Origin: Massilia putida | Lineage (GTDB): Bacteria; Pseudomonadota; Gammaproteobacteria; Burkholderiales; Burkholderiaceae_D | NCBI RefSeq assembly: GCF_001941825.1 | Contig: NZ_CP019038.1 | Location: 806,001-870,000, forward strand | Length of the DNA stretch: 64,000 nucleotides | Direction: 5' to 3' | In this document: positions 53,947-63,384 of the stretch, piece after piece | How positions within the stretch are numbered: the stretch's first letter is position 1 | Layout: each line of letters starts with the position of its first letter | The notes under the pieces: model-generated | What the model was told of the DNA's origin: nothing | Seen by the model: only the letters and a program-made list of their open reading frames with translations | Databases searched by the model: none | Position numbers and translations under genes: made by a program

Positions 53947-54965
53947 ACCCCACCACCGCAATGCAAACAGAATCCAAGACGTCGCCGTCGCGCTACACGA
54001 TCCTCGACCGCGAAACCCCGCGCCTGAAGACCCTGCTCGGGCGCTGGGAAAGCCTGCTGGCGATGCTGTTCATCGTCGTCTTCGCGGCCAACAGCATCGC
54101 GCTGCCGCACTTCCTCGACCTCTACAACCTGCTGGACGGCACCCAGAACTTCAGCGAGAAAGCGCTGATCGCGCTGCCGATGGCGCTCTTGATCATCTGC
54201 CGCGAGATCGACATCTCCGTCGCCGGCGCGCTCGCGCTGTCGTCCGTCGCGATGGGTGCCGCGATGGGCGCGGGCTTCCCGGCCGAAAGCCTGCCCCTCG
54301 TCGCGCTGGCGACAGGCACCGCCTGCGGCTTCCTGAACGGCGTGCTCGTCACGCGCTTCGCGCTGCCGTCGATCGTCGTCACCATCGGCACCGTCTCGCT
54401 GTACCGCGGCCTGGCCAGCGTCGTCCTCGGCGACAACGCGTTCACGGGCTATCCGCAACTGATGGCCGACTGGGGCCAGGGCTACTTCTTCGGCATCGTG
54501 CCGCGCGAATTCGTCGTGTTGCTCGTGTGCGCCGCGCTGTTCGCCGTCCTGCTGCACACCACGAGCTGGGGCCGCCGCATCTACGCCATCGGCAACAACC
54601 CGGAAGCGGCGCGCTTTTCCGGCATCGCCGTCGACCGCTACCGCCTCGCCCTGTTCATGCTGACCGGCGCGATGGCCGGCCTGGCCGCCTTCCTGCTGAC
54701 GGGCCGCATCGGCAGCACGCGGCCCAACATCGCCACCGGCTGGGAACTGGAAGTGATCACGATGGTGATCCTGGGCGGCGTGTCCATCGCGGGCGGCGCC
54801 GGCACCATCGCCGGCGTGATGCTCGCCGTGCTCACGATGGGCACCGTCACGTACGGGCTGTCCCTCGCCAACATCCCCGGCATCTACATGACGATCGTCG
54901 TCGGCGTGCTGCTGCTCGCGACCATCGCGCTGCCGAAACTCCTGCGCATGCGGCGCGCACGATGA
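53943..54965 (+). CDS. rhaQ: Rhamnose ABC transporter, permease RhaQ
   Basis: A 340-residue inner-membrane permease, paralogue of RhaP. Signatures: ALPMALLIICREIDISVAGA, ALPSIVVTIGTVSLYRGLAS and GGVSIAGGAGTIAGVMLAVL. GTG at 53943 is preferred: GGAG precedes it by 6 bases and it overlaps the rhaP stop as GTGA. ATG at 53961 is the alternative and only shortens the cytoplasmic tail. About ten membrane segments. Confidence 0.9.
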   Translation: MNPTTAMQTESKTSPSRYTILDRETPRLKTLLGRWESLLAMLFIVVFAANSIALPHFLDLYNLLDGTQNFSEKALIALPMALLIICREIDISVAGALALSSVAMGAAMGAGFPAESLPLVALATGTACGFLNGVLVTRFALPSIVVTIGTVSLYRGLASVVLGDNAFTGYPQLMADWGQGYFFGIVPREFVVLLVCAALFAVLLHTTSWGRRIYAIGNNPEAARFSGIAVDRYRLALFMLTGAMAGLAAFLLTGRIGSTRPNIATGWELEVITMVILGGVSIAGGAGTIAGVMLAVLTMGTVTYGLSLANIPGIYMTIVVGVLLLATIALPKLLRMRRAR

Positions 54966-56314
54966 GCACCATGAACGACGCCCTCATCGTCCTCGACATC
55001 GGCAAGACGAACGCCAAGCTGGCGCTGATCGATGCGGCCGGCCGTGTGCTCGCCGAGCAGCGCCGCCCGAACGCCGTGCTGACCGACGGGCCTTACGCCC
55101 ATCACGACACGGACGGCTTGTGGGACTGGATACGGGCGACCAGCCGCTCGTTCGCGACGCAGGCGCGCGTGTCGGCCATCGTACCGGTCACGCACGGCGC
55201 GACGGCCGCGCTGGTCGACGACGACGGCCTCGTGCTGCCCGTGCTCGACTACGAAGCGGAGCTGCCCGGCCTCGACTACGCCGCGCTGCGCCCGCCGTAC
55301 GACGAGACGCTGTCCCCCGACCTGCCCGCGGGCCTGAACCTGGGCCGGCAGCTGGCGTGGCTGCAGGCCCGCTTCCCGGCCGACTTCGGGCGCGCGCGCC
55401 GCATCCTCATGTATCCGCAGTACTGGGCGTGGCGCCTGTGCGGCGCGGCCGCGTCGGAAGCGACCTCGCTGGGCTGCCATACCGACTTGTGGGATCCGCG
55501 CGCACAGACGTATTCGAGCCTCGTCGCCGGCATGGGCTGGACTTCCCTGATGCCGCCGCTGGCCCCGGCCCATGCGGCGCTGGGCACGCTGCGCCCCGAG
55601 GTCGCTGCGGCCACCGGCCTGCCGGCGGATTGCGAAGTCCTGTGCGGCATCCACGACAGCAATGCGTCGCTGCTGCGCTACCTGGGCAATGACAACGGCA
55701 CGGTACTGTCGACGGGCACGTGGATGATCGCCACCGCATTCGGCGCGCCGCTTGCCGGCTTGCGCGAGGATGCCGACATGCTGGCCAACACGAACGCGCT
55801 GGGCCGGCCCGTGGCGTGCATGCGCTTCATGGGCGGGCGCGAATTCGGCGAGCTGGCCGGCGCCGCACCCGTGACGTGCGGCTTCGACGACATCGAGCGT
55901 CTCGTCGCGCGCGGCACGTTCGCGCTGCCATGCTTCGCCGCGACGGGCGGCCCGTTCGCCGACCGCGCAGGCAGCATCGAAGGTCCGCCGCCTCTCGACG
56001 CGCGCGAACGCTATGCGCTGGCCACGCTGTACTGCGTGCTGATGACGGATTACTGCCTGGATGCGCTGGACGCCACCGGCCCGCTGGCCGTCGAAGGCAG
56101 TTTTACCGCGAACCCGTGGTTCGGCCCCTTGCTGGCCGCGCTGCGGCCGGCGCAGCCGGTGTCGTATTCGATTGACGCGAGCGGCACCACCTGCGGCGGC
56201 TGGATGCTGCGCTACCGCGACGCCGCGCCGCCCGGCACCGGCACGGCAATCGCGGCGCGCGCGCCGTCGGGTCTCGGCGCGTACCGGGCCCGCTGGCGCG
56301 CCGCATTATCTTGA
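54962..56314 (+). CDS. rhaK: L-rhamnulokinase (FGGY family)
   Basis: A 450-residue cytoplasmic kinase that phosphorylates L-rhamnulose at C1. FGGY features: IVLDIGKTNAKLALIDA (phosphate 1), IVPVTHGATAALVDDDG, GIHDSNASLLRYLG and LSTGTWMIATAFGAP (adenosine motif). The DIGKTNAKL variant is typical of Rhizobium-type RhaK, which in that genus is also needed for transport. ATG overlaps the rhaQ stop (ATGA). It is last in the rhaRSTPQK operon; no mutarotase gene lies between rhaQ and rhaK. Confidence 0.9.
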   Translation: MSTMNDALIVLDIGKTNAKLALIDAAGRVLAEQRRPNAVLTDGPYAHHDTDGLWDWIRATSRSFATQARVSAIVPVTHGATAALVDDDGLVLPVLDYEAELPGLDYAALRPPYDETLSPDLPAGLNLGRQLAWLQARFPADFGRARRILMYPQYWAWRLCGAAASEATSLGCHTDLWDPRAQTYSSLVAGMGWTSLMPPLAPAHAALGTLRPEVAAATGLPADCEVLCGIHDSNASLLRYLGNDNGTVLSTGTWMIATAFGAPLAGLREDADMLANTNALGRPVACMRFMGGREFGELAGAAPVTCGFDDIERLVARGTFALPCFAATGGPFADRAGSIEGPPPLDARERYALATLYCVLMTDYCLDALDATGPLAVEGSFTANPWFGPLLAALRPAQPVSYSIDASGTTCGGWMLRYRDAAPPGTGTAIAARAPSGLGAYRARWRAALS

Positions 56315-56357
56315 AGCCGATGGTAGACTGGACGGATTACACGCCACGGACACCACG

Positions 56358-56834
56358 ATGAGCCTCGCCTCCGTCACCGCCTTCTTCGCCACCCACGCGC
56401 CCGACATCGCGATCGAGCGCTATGCCACCAGCACCGCGACCGTCGCCCTCGCCGCCCAGGCGCTGGGCGTGGCGCCGGGGCAGATCGCCAAGACGCTGTC
56501 GCTGCGTCTGGACGACGAGGTCGTGCTGCTCGTCGCGCGCGGCGACGCCCGCCTGGACAACCGCAAATACAAGGAGCGCTTCGGCCAGAAGGCCAAGCTG
56601 CTGAACCTCGACGAGGTGGAGATCGAAACGGGCCACCCGGTCGGCGGCGTATGCCCGTTCGGCCTGGCGCGGCCGCTGCGCGTGTTCTGCGATGTGTCGC
56701 TGCGCGCGTTCGGCGAGGTGTTTCCCGCCGCCGGCGCGCCCGATGCGGCCGTACGCATCACGCCCGAGCGTCTTGCTGTGCTGACGCACGCGGAATGGGT
56801 CGACGTCGCGCAGGACGTGGCCGTCACGGCCTGA
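56358..56834 (+). CDS. YbaK/EbsC-type aminoacyl-tRNA deacylase
   Basis: A 158-residue protein of the YbaK/ProX family that removes mischarged amino acids from tRNA. The conserved lysine lies in QIAKTLSLR; DNRKYKERFGQKAKLL and the GGVCPFGL loop are also typical. The closest known relatives act on Cys-tRNA(Pro) or similar species; the exact substrate is not deducible. It follows rhaK by 43 bases but has no functional link to rhamnose. It converges with the GGDEF/EAL gene, 6 bases apart. Confidence 0.85.
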   Translation: MSLASVTAFFATHAPDIAIERYATSTATVALAAQALGVAPGQIAKTLSLRLDDEVVLLVARGDARLDNRKYKERFGQKAKLLNLDEVEIETGHPVGGVCPFGLARPLRVFCDVSLRAFGEVFPAAGAPDAAVRITPERLAVLTHAEWVDVAQDVAVTA

Positions 56835-56840
56835 GCGGCG

Positions 56841-59123
56841 TTACGCCTTGCGCGCCAAGCGCGCAATCAGGTCCGCCAGCGGCAACGGCCGGCAATACAG
56901 ATAGCCCTGCATGCACGGCCGCCCGTTCTCCGCCAGGAAGCGCGCCTGCGCTTCCGTCTCGATGCCTTCCGCGACGACCCGCAGGCCTAGGTGGTCGGCC
57001 ATCGCGAGGATCGTCTGCACGATTGCCGTGCCGTTCGCGTCGTGCGGCGTGTCGCGCATGAAGCTCTTGTCGATCTTGAGTTCGTACAGCGGCATCTTCT
57101 TCAGGTAGCCGAGGCTCGAATAGCCGGTGCCGAAATCGTCGATCGAGAAGCGGATACCCAGCGCCGCGAGTTCGCGCATCTTCGCCGTGATGGCGTCGAA
57201 GTCTTCCACGAGCAGGCCCTCCGTCACTTCGAACACGAATGCGTGCGGCGACACGCCCGTCTGGTCGAACGCGGCGCGCACCTGCGCGACGAAGTCCGCC
57301 TGGCGGAACTGGCGCGGGCTGACGTTGATGGACAGCTGCAGCGGATGCCCGGCCTGCTCCAGCGCCAGGCGCGCTTCGCAGGCCTGGCGCAGCACCCACT
57401 GGCCGAGGGGAACGATGAGACCCGTCGTTTCCGCCACGGGGATGAAGACGTCGGGCGGAACGAACGTGCCGTCGCCGCGGCGCCAGCGCATCAGCATCTC
57501 GGCGCCCACCGGCTGGCCCGCGTGGTCGACCTGCAGCTGCAGGTGCATGGACAGTTCGCCGTTGTCGAGTGCCGCGGACAGGTCGCGGCCCAGCGTGAGC
57601 TGGCGTTCGGCCGCGGCCAGCATGGGCGTCTCGAACACGGACACGCCGTTGCGCCCCGCCGCCTTCGCATGGTACATGGCGAGGTCGGCGTCGCGCAGCA
57701 GGTCGGCGACGGACTGGCCCGGCCGGGTCGGCAGCGCGACGCCGATGCTGGCCGTCGAGTGGTAGGTCTGGTCGTCGATCACGACGTCGTTGGACAACGC
57801 CGCGCGGATCTTGTCCGACACGCACAGCGCGGCGTTCGTCGCGGCGGCGGCATCCGGTCCCAGGCCGTCGAGCAGCACGACGAATTCGTCGCCGCCCAGG
57901 CGCGCCACCGTGTCGCCCTTGCGCACCACCTGGGCAAGAGTCTTCGCCGCGTGCTTGAGGAGCGCGTCGCCCGTCGCGTGGCCGCGCGCGTCGTTCACGT
58001 GCTTGAAGTTGTCCAGGTCGATGTACAGCACGGCGCCGAGCCCGCGTCCGGCGTTCGCCGCCGCGACCATCGCGTCCAGCCGCTCCGTCATCAGGCGCCG
58101 GTTGGGCAGGCCCGTGAGGACGTCGTAGTATGCGAGGCGGTGGATCGCATCGGCCGAGTGGCGGCGCTCGGTGATGTCGCGTCCCACGACGACCCAGTGG
58201 CTGATCCGGCCCGCGTCGTCCGTGAACGGCATCATTTCCATCTCGACCCAGTACGGGTCGCCGGACTTGGTGTAGTTGACCAGTTCCGCCGTCGCCCGCT
58301 GGCCGTTGCGCATCGACTCGACGATGCGGTCCACGACGGCCGGATCCGTGCCCGGCCCGTGCAGCACGCGCATGCTGCGGCCGACGATGTCGGCGTCGCC
58401 GTACCCCGTGCGGCGCTGGAACGCTTCGTTGGAAAAGATGATGGGCTGCTCGCGCTCGGGCGAGTCCACCGCCTTCGCGATCAGCACCATGTCGTTCAGG
58501 CGGGACAGCGCGGCCGACGTCAGGCGCAGTTCGGCGTTCAGCGCCTGCAGCGCGTCCTGCCCTCTCTCCAGCGACTTGGCGAAGCCGCGCACCTCGTCCA
58601 GCGATCGCGAGAGCCCCTTCAGCAAGGTGCTGCAGGTGAGCGTCAGCAGCGCGCCCACGCAGGTGAAATTGAGCGCGACGAGCAGCGATGTCACCAGCGG
58701 GTCGTGTCCCATGTCCACCAGCGCGGACTGGAAGTGGCCGATCCCGAGGATGAGGATCGTGGCGCTGGCGACGAGAGCCGCCAGCGCCGGCGCCGTCCCG
58801 AGCAGGATCGCCGCCAGCACGGGCGGCGCCATCAGGTAATTCTGGCTGAACGGTCCCACTTTGAACATCAGGCAGATGGCCACCATGTAGATGATGACCA
58901 GGAAGTTCAACACGCGGAAGGTGTATGGCAGGCGCTCCAGCCGCCACAGGACGAACAGCCAGGTCAGTGCGATGCCGTCCATCGCGGCCACGATCCATAC
59001 GCCGTGGCGCACCACGACCGCCATGCTGGGAATGGCGGCGATCGTACCGAGGACGAGCACTATCCACAACAGGCGCGAGAAGATCCGCGCGCGCCATTGT
59101 GAAATGTCGTCTAACCCTAGCAT
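56841..59123 (-). CDS. Membrane-bound PAS/GGDEF/EAL c-di-GMP protein
   Basis: A 760-residue inner-membrane signalling protein. About five or six hydrophobic segments lie in residues 20-190 (for example LLWIVLVLGTIAAIPSMAVV), then a coiled coil and a PAS domain (about 205-320). GGDEF at 410-414 is intact with RKGD at the I-site position. The EAL domain starts near 520; its motif is E542-M-L, keeping the essential Glu. EVTEGLLVED and DDFGTGYSSLGYL are present. Both activities appear possible. Start at 59123; the previous in-frame Met adds 8 residues without effect on topology. Confidence 0.9.
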   Translation of the reverse strand: MLGLDDISQWRARIFSRLLWIVLVLGTIAAIPSMAVVVRHGVWIVAAMDGIALTWLFVLWRLERLPYTFRVLNFLVIIYMVAICLMFKVGPFSQNYLMAPPVLAAILLGTAPALAALVASATILILGIGHFQSALVDMGHDPLVTSLLVALNFTCVGALLTLTCSTLLKGLSRSLDEVRGFAKSLERGQDALQALNAELRLTSAALSRLNDMVLIAKAVDSPEREQPIIFSNEAFQRRTGYGDADIVGRSMRVLHGPGTDPAVVDRIVESMRNGQRATAELVNYTKSGDPYWVEMEMMPFTDDAGRISHWVVVGRDITERRHSADAIHRLAYYDVLTGLPNRRLMTERLDAMVAAANAGRGLGAVLYIDLDNFKHVNDARGHATGDALLKHAAKTLAQVVRKGDTVARLGGDEFVVLLDGLGPDAAAATNAALCVSDKIRAALSNDVVIDDQTYHSTASIGVALPTRPGQSVADLLRDADLAMYHAKAAGRNGVSVFETPMLAAAERQLTLGRDLSAALDNGELSMHLQLQVDHAGQPVGAEMLMRWRRGDGTFVPPDVFIPVAETTGLIVPLGQWVLRQACEARLALEQAGHPLQLSINVSPRQFRQADFVAQVRAAFDQTGVSPHAFVFEVTEGLLVEDFDAITAKMRELAALGIRFSIDDFGTGYSSLGYLKKMPLYELKIDKSFMRDTPHDANGTAIVQTILAMADHLGLRVVAEGIETEAQARFLAENGRPCMQGYLYCRPLPLADLIARLARKA

Positions 59124-59234
59124 CAACTGTATCCTCGGCCCGGCCAATGTTCTCGTAAGGAAACATTGTAAGGGGCAGACCGAGGATCTGTCACGTTCTT
59201 TACCGCAAGGTGTTGCAACAGCGTGACTGATAGT

Positions 59235-62200
59235 TCAATAACTCGGTCCGGGCTGACCGCTTCCCGCATCGCCGGCCACCCCGCCGCGGACGGCGCGCAA
59301 CACCACCAGGCGCACGGGCTCCAGCGCGTTGGCGGGCTTGCCGTCCGTCGTCACGGCGAGGGCGATCGTATTGTCGCCGTTCGGGTCCAGGATGCCCGGC
59401 GGGATCACGAACACGCGCTGCGGCCCGACGTGGGCGATGAACTGCCCCATGTTCCAGCCGTTGACGAAGATGAGGGCGCGGTTGTCGCGGTCCGAGCGGG
59501 GCCGGGTCGTGTCGCCGAACGCGAGGCCCAGCTGCACGTCATGCCCGCGCGGCAGGTCCAGCTTCACATGCGCGCGCAGCCAGTAGGTGCCGGGTCCCGG
59601 CGGCGCGTCGCCGGGGCGCGCCGTCGACCAGCCCGCTCCCGGTGCGCCCGGCAGGTGCCAGAGCGCGCGCTCGCCGTACAAGCCGCCGTTGTTGAGCGGG
59701 CCGCGCATGCGGTCGGCGATGTCCTCGCCGCCGCTGTTGCCCTGGATGCGCCAGCGGATCGGCACCGCGAACCGCCGGCCGCCATGCGCCGTCAGCGACG
59801 CCGCGATCAACCCGCGCGCCTCGCGGTGGGCATCGTCCGCCATCAGGTCCCAGTTGTGCGAATCGTTGCGCACCATGACGGCGACGACGTGCGGCCCCGG
59901 CGCGAGCTTGCCGAGATCGAAGCGCACGCTGTCCGTCGTCTCCGGAAACGAGCGGCCCGTGTCCAGCTCGTGCTGGCCGAGGAAGCGCCCGTCGATCCAC
60001 GCCTGCAGCATGCCCGCGCCCCCGCCGCCGTAGAAGAGTTCCAGCCGGTTCGCGGCCGCGTCGAGCGCGTCGAAACGGCCGCGATACCACACGTCGCCGT
60101 GATGAAAACCGTAGTCGCTCATCGCCAGCGTCGGCTGGCCGCGTTCCGGCAGCGTCCACGTCTGCGCGGCGGACGGGCGCCCGTCCGCCTGCACCCAGTC
60201 GCGGTCGTCGAAGCGGGGGCGCGCCTCGGGGCTGTCCATGCGCCGCGTCCACGCCAGCGTGCGCAGGTCCGGCACGGCGACGCGGTCCGGTCCCGCCAGG
60301 GTGCCCGCGCGCAGGCTGCCGTCAGGCTGGCGCGTCAGGCGCAGCGCCGCACCGTTGAACGAAGCCGCCGCGATGCCCGCAGGTCCCCAGATCTCGAGCC
60401 GGCTGTCGCTGTCCGTGTCGCCCGTCAGATGCAGGCGGCCGCCGTCGACGCGCGCGGTCCGGACCAGCGCCGGCGTCAGTTCGAGCACGCGGCCAGCCGG
60501 CGTGTCCTGCGTCCAGAAGCGCTGCGACGTGGCCTCGTCCGCGATCAAGAGCAGCAGCGGCGCCCGACCGCCGCCCGTGATGCGCACGCGCGCCAGGCCC
60601 GCATGCGCATACGCGAGCGTCAGGTCGCCCCGCGCCGCGTCGAACGTCGCACTGACGCTGCCCGCCAGCACCTCGACCCGCGGCGCCGACGCGTAGCGCA
60701 GCACGGTGTCGCCGTTCTCGCCGGCGCGGCCGTGCAGCAGCGCGACGTCGCGCGCAGTACCGTTCTCCTCGTCGCGGAAATGCGCCTGCAGCTCGGATGT
60801 GGAATACACGAGGTGCTGGCGCTCCATGTCGTACGCGGCCAGCAGCATTTTCGCGTCCTGCCCGCGCAGGCACGACGCGATCGTGTAGCGGCCGTCGCGC
60901 GTCTCCAGCTCGAACGAGAAGGCGTCATCCGTCAGCCGGTCGGACGGGCCGTGGACGGCGAACAGCACGTGCGTGCCGAGCTCCTGGTTGACGTTGTGGT
61001 ACAGGCGAACAAGCGGCGACGTCGTCTTGATCTCCGGTCCCTTGTCCATGCGCGCCAGCACGGCGCCGGCCGCCTGCACGAACATGCCTTGCTGCTTCAG
61101 GGCCAGCGCCTTCGGTCGCAGCCCGCGGTCTTCCGCGATCGGCGCCCCGTAATCGTAGGATGTGTAGACGATGGGACCCGGCAGCCAGCCCCACGAGGTG
61201 CCGCCGAACGCCATATAGATGTTGTGGATCGTGATGCGGTTGATGAGGTTCGTCCCGTAGAACACGCGCTGGTAGCCCTTGCCCTGGCGTTCGGCCGTGC
61301 AGCCGTATGTCCCGTTCGAGCCCCAGTAATCGAACCAGCCGCCGCCGACTTCCGCCGCGAAGCCGGGCGTGTCCGGTGAGGACGGCGCGCCGGCCTTGGG
61401 ACCGGGTGCCGCATAGATGCCCCAGTCGGGCGCCTTGTTCGGGCCCGTAGGATCCGCATGGACATCGCAGGCGCCGCCCGGGTAGCCGTCGAACGCATAC
61501 AGGTCCGTCGGTCCAGGATTCGCCCACGGTGCGCTCGACGTTGGCGGCGTCCAGTCGGGCAGACGGCCGGCCGCGTTGTGGAAGAACGGGACCGTGATGC
61601 CGTCCGCGCGCGCCTTCGCGGCCAGGTGGGCCATCTGGCGCGCGTGCTTGGGCTCCACCTTCCCCAGTTCATTCTCGATCTGGTACGCGATGACGGTGCC
61701 GCCGCCCGTCGTCACCTGGTGGCGCGCGACGATGGCGTCGATCTGCGTCATCCATTCGTCGACGGCCGCGAGATAGGCCGGATCGTCCGTGCGGGCTTCC
61801 GCGCGGTTGCGGAACATCCAGCCCGGGAAGCCGCCGCCGGACAACTCGGCGTTGACGTACGGCCCCGTGCGCGCGATCACGTACATCCCCTCTTCTGCCG
61901 CGATCTCGAGTGCCCGCTCGACGTTGCGCACGCCGGAAAAGTCGTACACGCCGGGGGCCGGCGAGTGATACGCCCAGTCGAAATAGAACGATACGCCGTT
62001 GAAGCCGAGCGCCTTCATCTTCTGGATCACGTCGCGCCACTGCGCGGGATCCGGCAGGCGGAACGGGTGGATCTCGCCCGACCACACGACGACGCGCTTG
62101 CCGCCGACGGTCAAGGAGTACTGGTCCCAGCCGACTTGTTGCGGCGCGCGTGCCGGCTTGACGGCGGCGACGTCGCCCGCCCGCTCGGCCAGCACGGCCG

Positions 62201-63152
62201 GCGATCGCACGCCCGCCGCGACGCCGGTCAGGGCCCGCTTCGGCGTCCACGTCTGCAAGCCGTCGTCGCTGTCCGCCCGCCACGCGTGGCCGGCCGCATC
62301 GGCGAAGACGGCGCGCCAATGCCCGTCGGGCAGGCGCACGAGGCTGGCGCCGGCGGCCGCCGGTCCCCAGGCGTCGACGGCGCGTTCCACGGTCCACGGA
62401 CCGCCGACGTCGCGCGCCCGCGCCAGCGCGAGGAGGCCGTCGGCGCGCCGGCGCACGAGAGCCACATAACCGTCGCCATCGACGACGATGGCCGCATCGT
62501 CGTGCGTGTCCTGCAAGCCTGCCAAGGGACGCGGCGCCGGCCAGCGGGCCAGGCCGGCGTCGGGCGCCAGCAGCACCGGCCGATACGGCGCCGCACCACC
62601 GTGGGACAACGCCACGACGAGCGTCAAGCTGCCGTCGCGCGCGCGCAGCCAGCGCGGCGTGCGCACGGGCCCCGGCATCGGCACGGACCGCACGTACGTC
62701 CAGTGTTTGAGGTCGGGCGAGCGCGCCAGGCCGATCCCGCTGCCGTCGCCGTCCGCATACGCGACCCAGTACGCGCCGTCGTGGCGCGCGATCGCCGGGT
62801 CGCGCAGCACGCCGCGCGGCGGCGCGTACGCTTCCGACGCCTGCGTGACGAATCGCGTCCCGTCGTCCGAGCGGAACACGCTCAACCGGTCCGGCAGGCC
62901 CGGCGCGACGGCGGCCATCAGCCACACGGTATCCGCCGCCTGCCGGCGGTCCTGCGCCGGGGCCGCCGTGCCGGACGATTGCGGAATGCCCAGTTCCTGC
63001 GCGGCGGCCGCCATGCCGACGATGGCCGCGCACAGGCCGGCGAGAATGTGCGCCGCGACGCCGACGCGCCACGCGGCGCGGTCGCGGCAGCACTTCACGG
63101 CGACGGCAAGGCCGGCGCGCGGCGGCGCGCGCCGTGGGATGGAACTGGGCAC
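59235..63152 (-). CDS. Multidomain GH35 beta-galactosidase with N-terminal propeller
   Basis: A 1,305-residue exported enzyme. GTG at 63152 is the start, with AGGAGA 7 bases upstream; a longer reading to 63257 has no ribosome-binding site. After a hydrophobic segment (HILAGLCAAIVGMAAAA), residues ~70-335 form a GH43-like propeller (RDPAIARHDGAYWVAYADG, SPDLKHWTYVRSVP). Residues ~350-680 are GH35: WSGEIHPFRLPDPAQWRDVI, QIENELG with acid/base E495, and nucleophile E601 in AAEVGGGWFDYW. The C-terminus holds beta-sandwich domains. It likely trims galactan side chains. It is divergent from the TonB receptor. Confidence 0.85.
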   Translation of the reverse strand: MPSSIPRRAPPRAGLAVAVKCCRDRAAWRVGVAAHILAGLCAAIVGMAAAAQELGIPQSSGTAAPAQDRRQAADTVWLMAAVAPGLPDRLSVFRSDDGTRFVTQASEAYAPPRGVLRDPAIARHDGAYWVAYADGDGSGIGLARSPDLKHWTYVRSVPMPGPVRTPRWLRARDGSLTLVVALSHGGAAPYRPVLLAPDAGLARWPAPRPLAGLQDTHDDAAIVVDGDGYVALVRRRADGLLALARARDVGGPWTVERAVDAWGPAAAGASLVRLPDGHWRAVFADAAGHAWRADSDDGLQTWTPKRALTGVAAGVRSPAVLAERAGDVAAVKPARAPQQVGWDQYSLTVGGKRVVVWSGEIHPFRLPDPAQWRDVIQKMKALGFNGVSFYFDWAYHSPAPGVYDFSGVRNVERALEIAAEEGMYVIARTGPYVNAELSGGGFPGWMFRNRAEARTDDPAYLAAVDEWMTQIDAIVARHQVTTGGGTVIAYQIENELGKVEPKHARQMAHLAAKARADGITVPFFHNAAGRLPDWTPPTSSAPWANPGPTDLYAFDGYPGGACDVHADPTGPNKAPDWGIYAAPGPKAGAPSSPDTPGFAAEVGGGWFDYWGSNGTYGCTAERQGKGYQRVFYGTNLINRITIHNIYMAFGGTSWGWLPGPIVYTSYDYGAPIAEDRGLRPKALALKQQGMFVQAAGAVLARMDKGPEIKTTSPLVRLYHNVNQELGTHVLFAVHGPSDRLTDDAFSFELETRDGRYTIASCLRGQDAKMLLAAYDMERQHLVYSTSELQAHFRDEENGTARDVALLHGRAGENGDTVLRYASAPRVEVLAGSVSATFDAARGDLTLAYAHAGLARVRITGGGRAPLLLLIADEATSQRFWTQDTPAGRVLELTPALVRTARVDGGRLHLTGDTDSDSRLEIWGPAGIAAASFNGAALRLTRQPDGSLRAGTLAGPDRVAVPDLRTLAWTRRMDSPEARPRFDDRDWVQADGRPSAAQTWTLPERGQPTLAMSDYGFHHGDVWYRGRFDALDAAANRLELFYGGGGAGMLQAWIDGRFLGQHELDTGRSFPETTDSVRFDLGKLAPGPHVVAVMVRNDSHNWDLMADDAHREARGLIAASLTAHGGRRFAVPIRWRIQGNSGGEDIADRMRGPLNNGGLYGERALWHLPGAPGAGWSTARPGDAPPGPGTYWLRAHVKLDLPRGHDVQLGLAFGDTTRPRSDRDNRALIFVNGWNMGQFIAHVGPQRVFVIPPGILDPNGDNTIALAVTTDGKPANALEPVRLVVLRAVRGGVAGDAGSGQPGPSY

Positions 63153-63384
63153 CGGTTGTCTCCTTTGATTGTGCAGCGCGCACGCGATGAGCGCGGATGC
63201 GTGCCGCCGTCCATATTGTGCCGCCTGCGCGAGCGCCGTTGTCGGTTCGCCATGCAAGCGCTCAATAACGTGATTATTGCCGCGATCCGGCCGGAAGACC
63301 GGTTCGCGGCGCGATCCTTGGCGCTACCATGCCCCCGTCAATATGACCCTACGAGAAGTCGATAACAACATGGAGACAACAACG
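63153..63384. promoter_or_regulatory. Divergent region between GH35 and TonB-receptor genes
   Basis: 232 bases with no gene. The clearest element is the palindrome CAATAACGTGATTATTG (63263-63279; perfect 6-bp arms CAATAA/TTATTG), in an AT-rich patch suitable for a regulator. No strong sigma-70 pair was found. Confidence 0.45.

Noticed and set aside
56991..59102. 703-codon plus-strand frame opposite the membrane GGDEF/EAL gene
   Set aside because: Shadow frame with biased composition; the other strand has intact catalytic motifs.
63153..63257. Longer N-terminus for the GH35 protein
   Set aside because: No ribosome-binding site, while AGGAGA lies 7 bases before GTG at 63152.
61458..63365. 635-codon plus-strand frame opposite the GH35 gene and across the divergent promoter region
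   Set aside because: Shadow frame; no domain, no ribosome-binding site.
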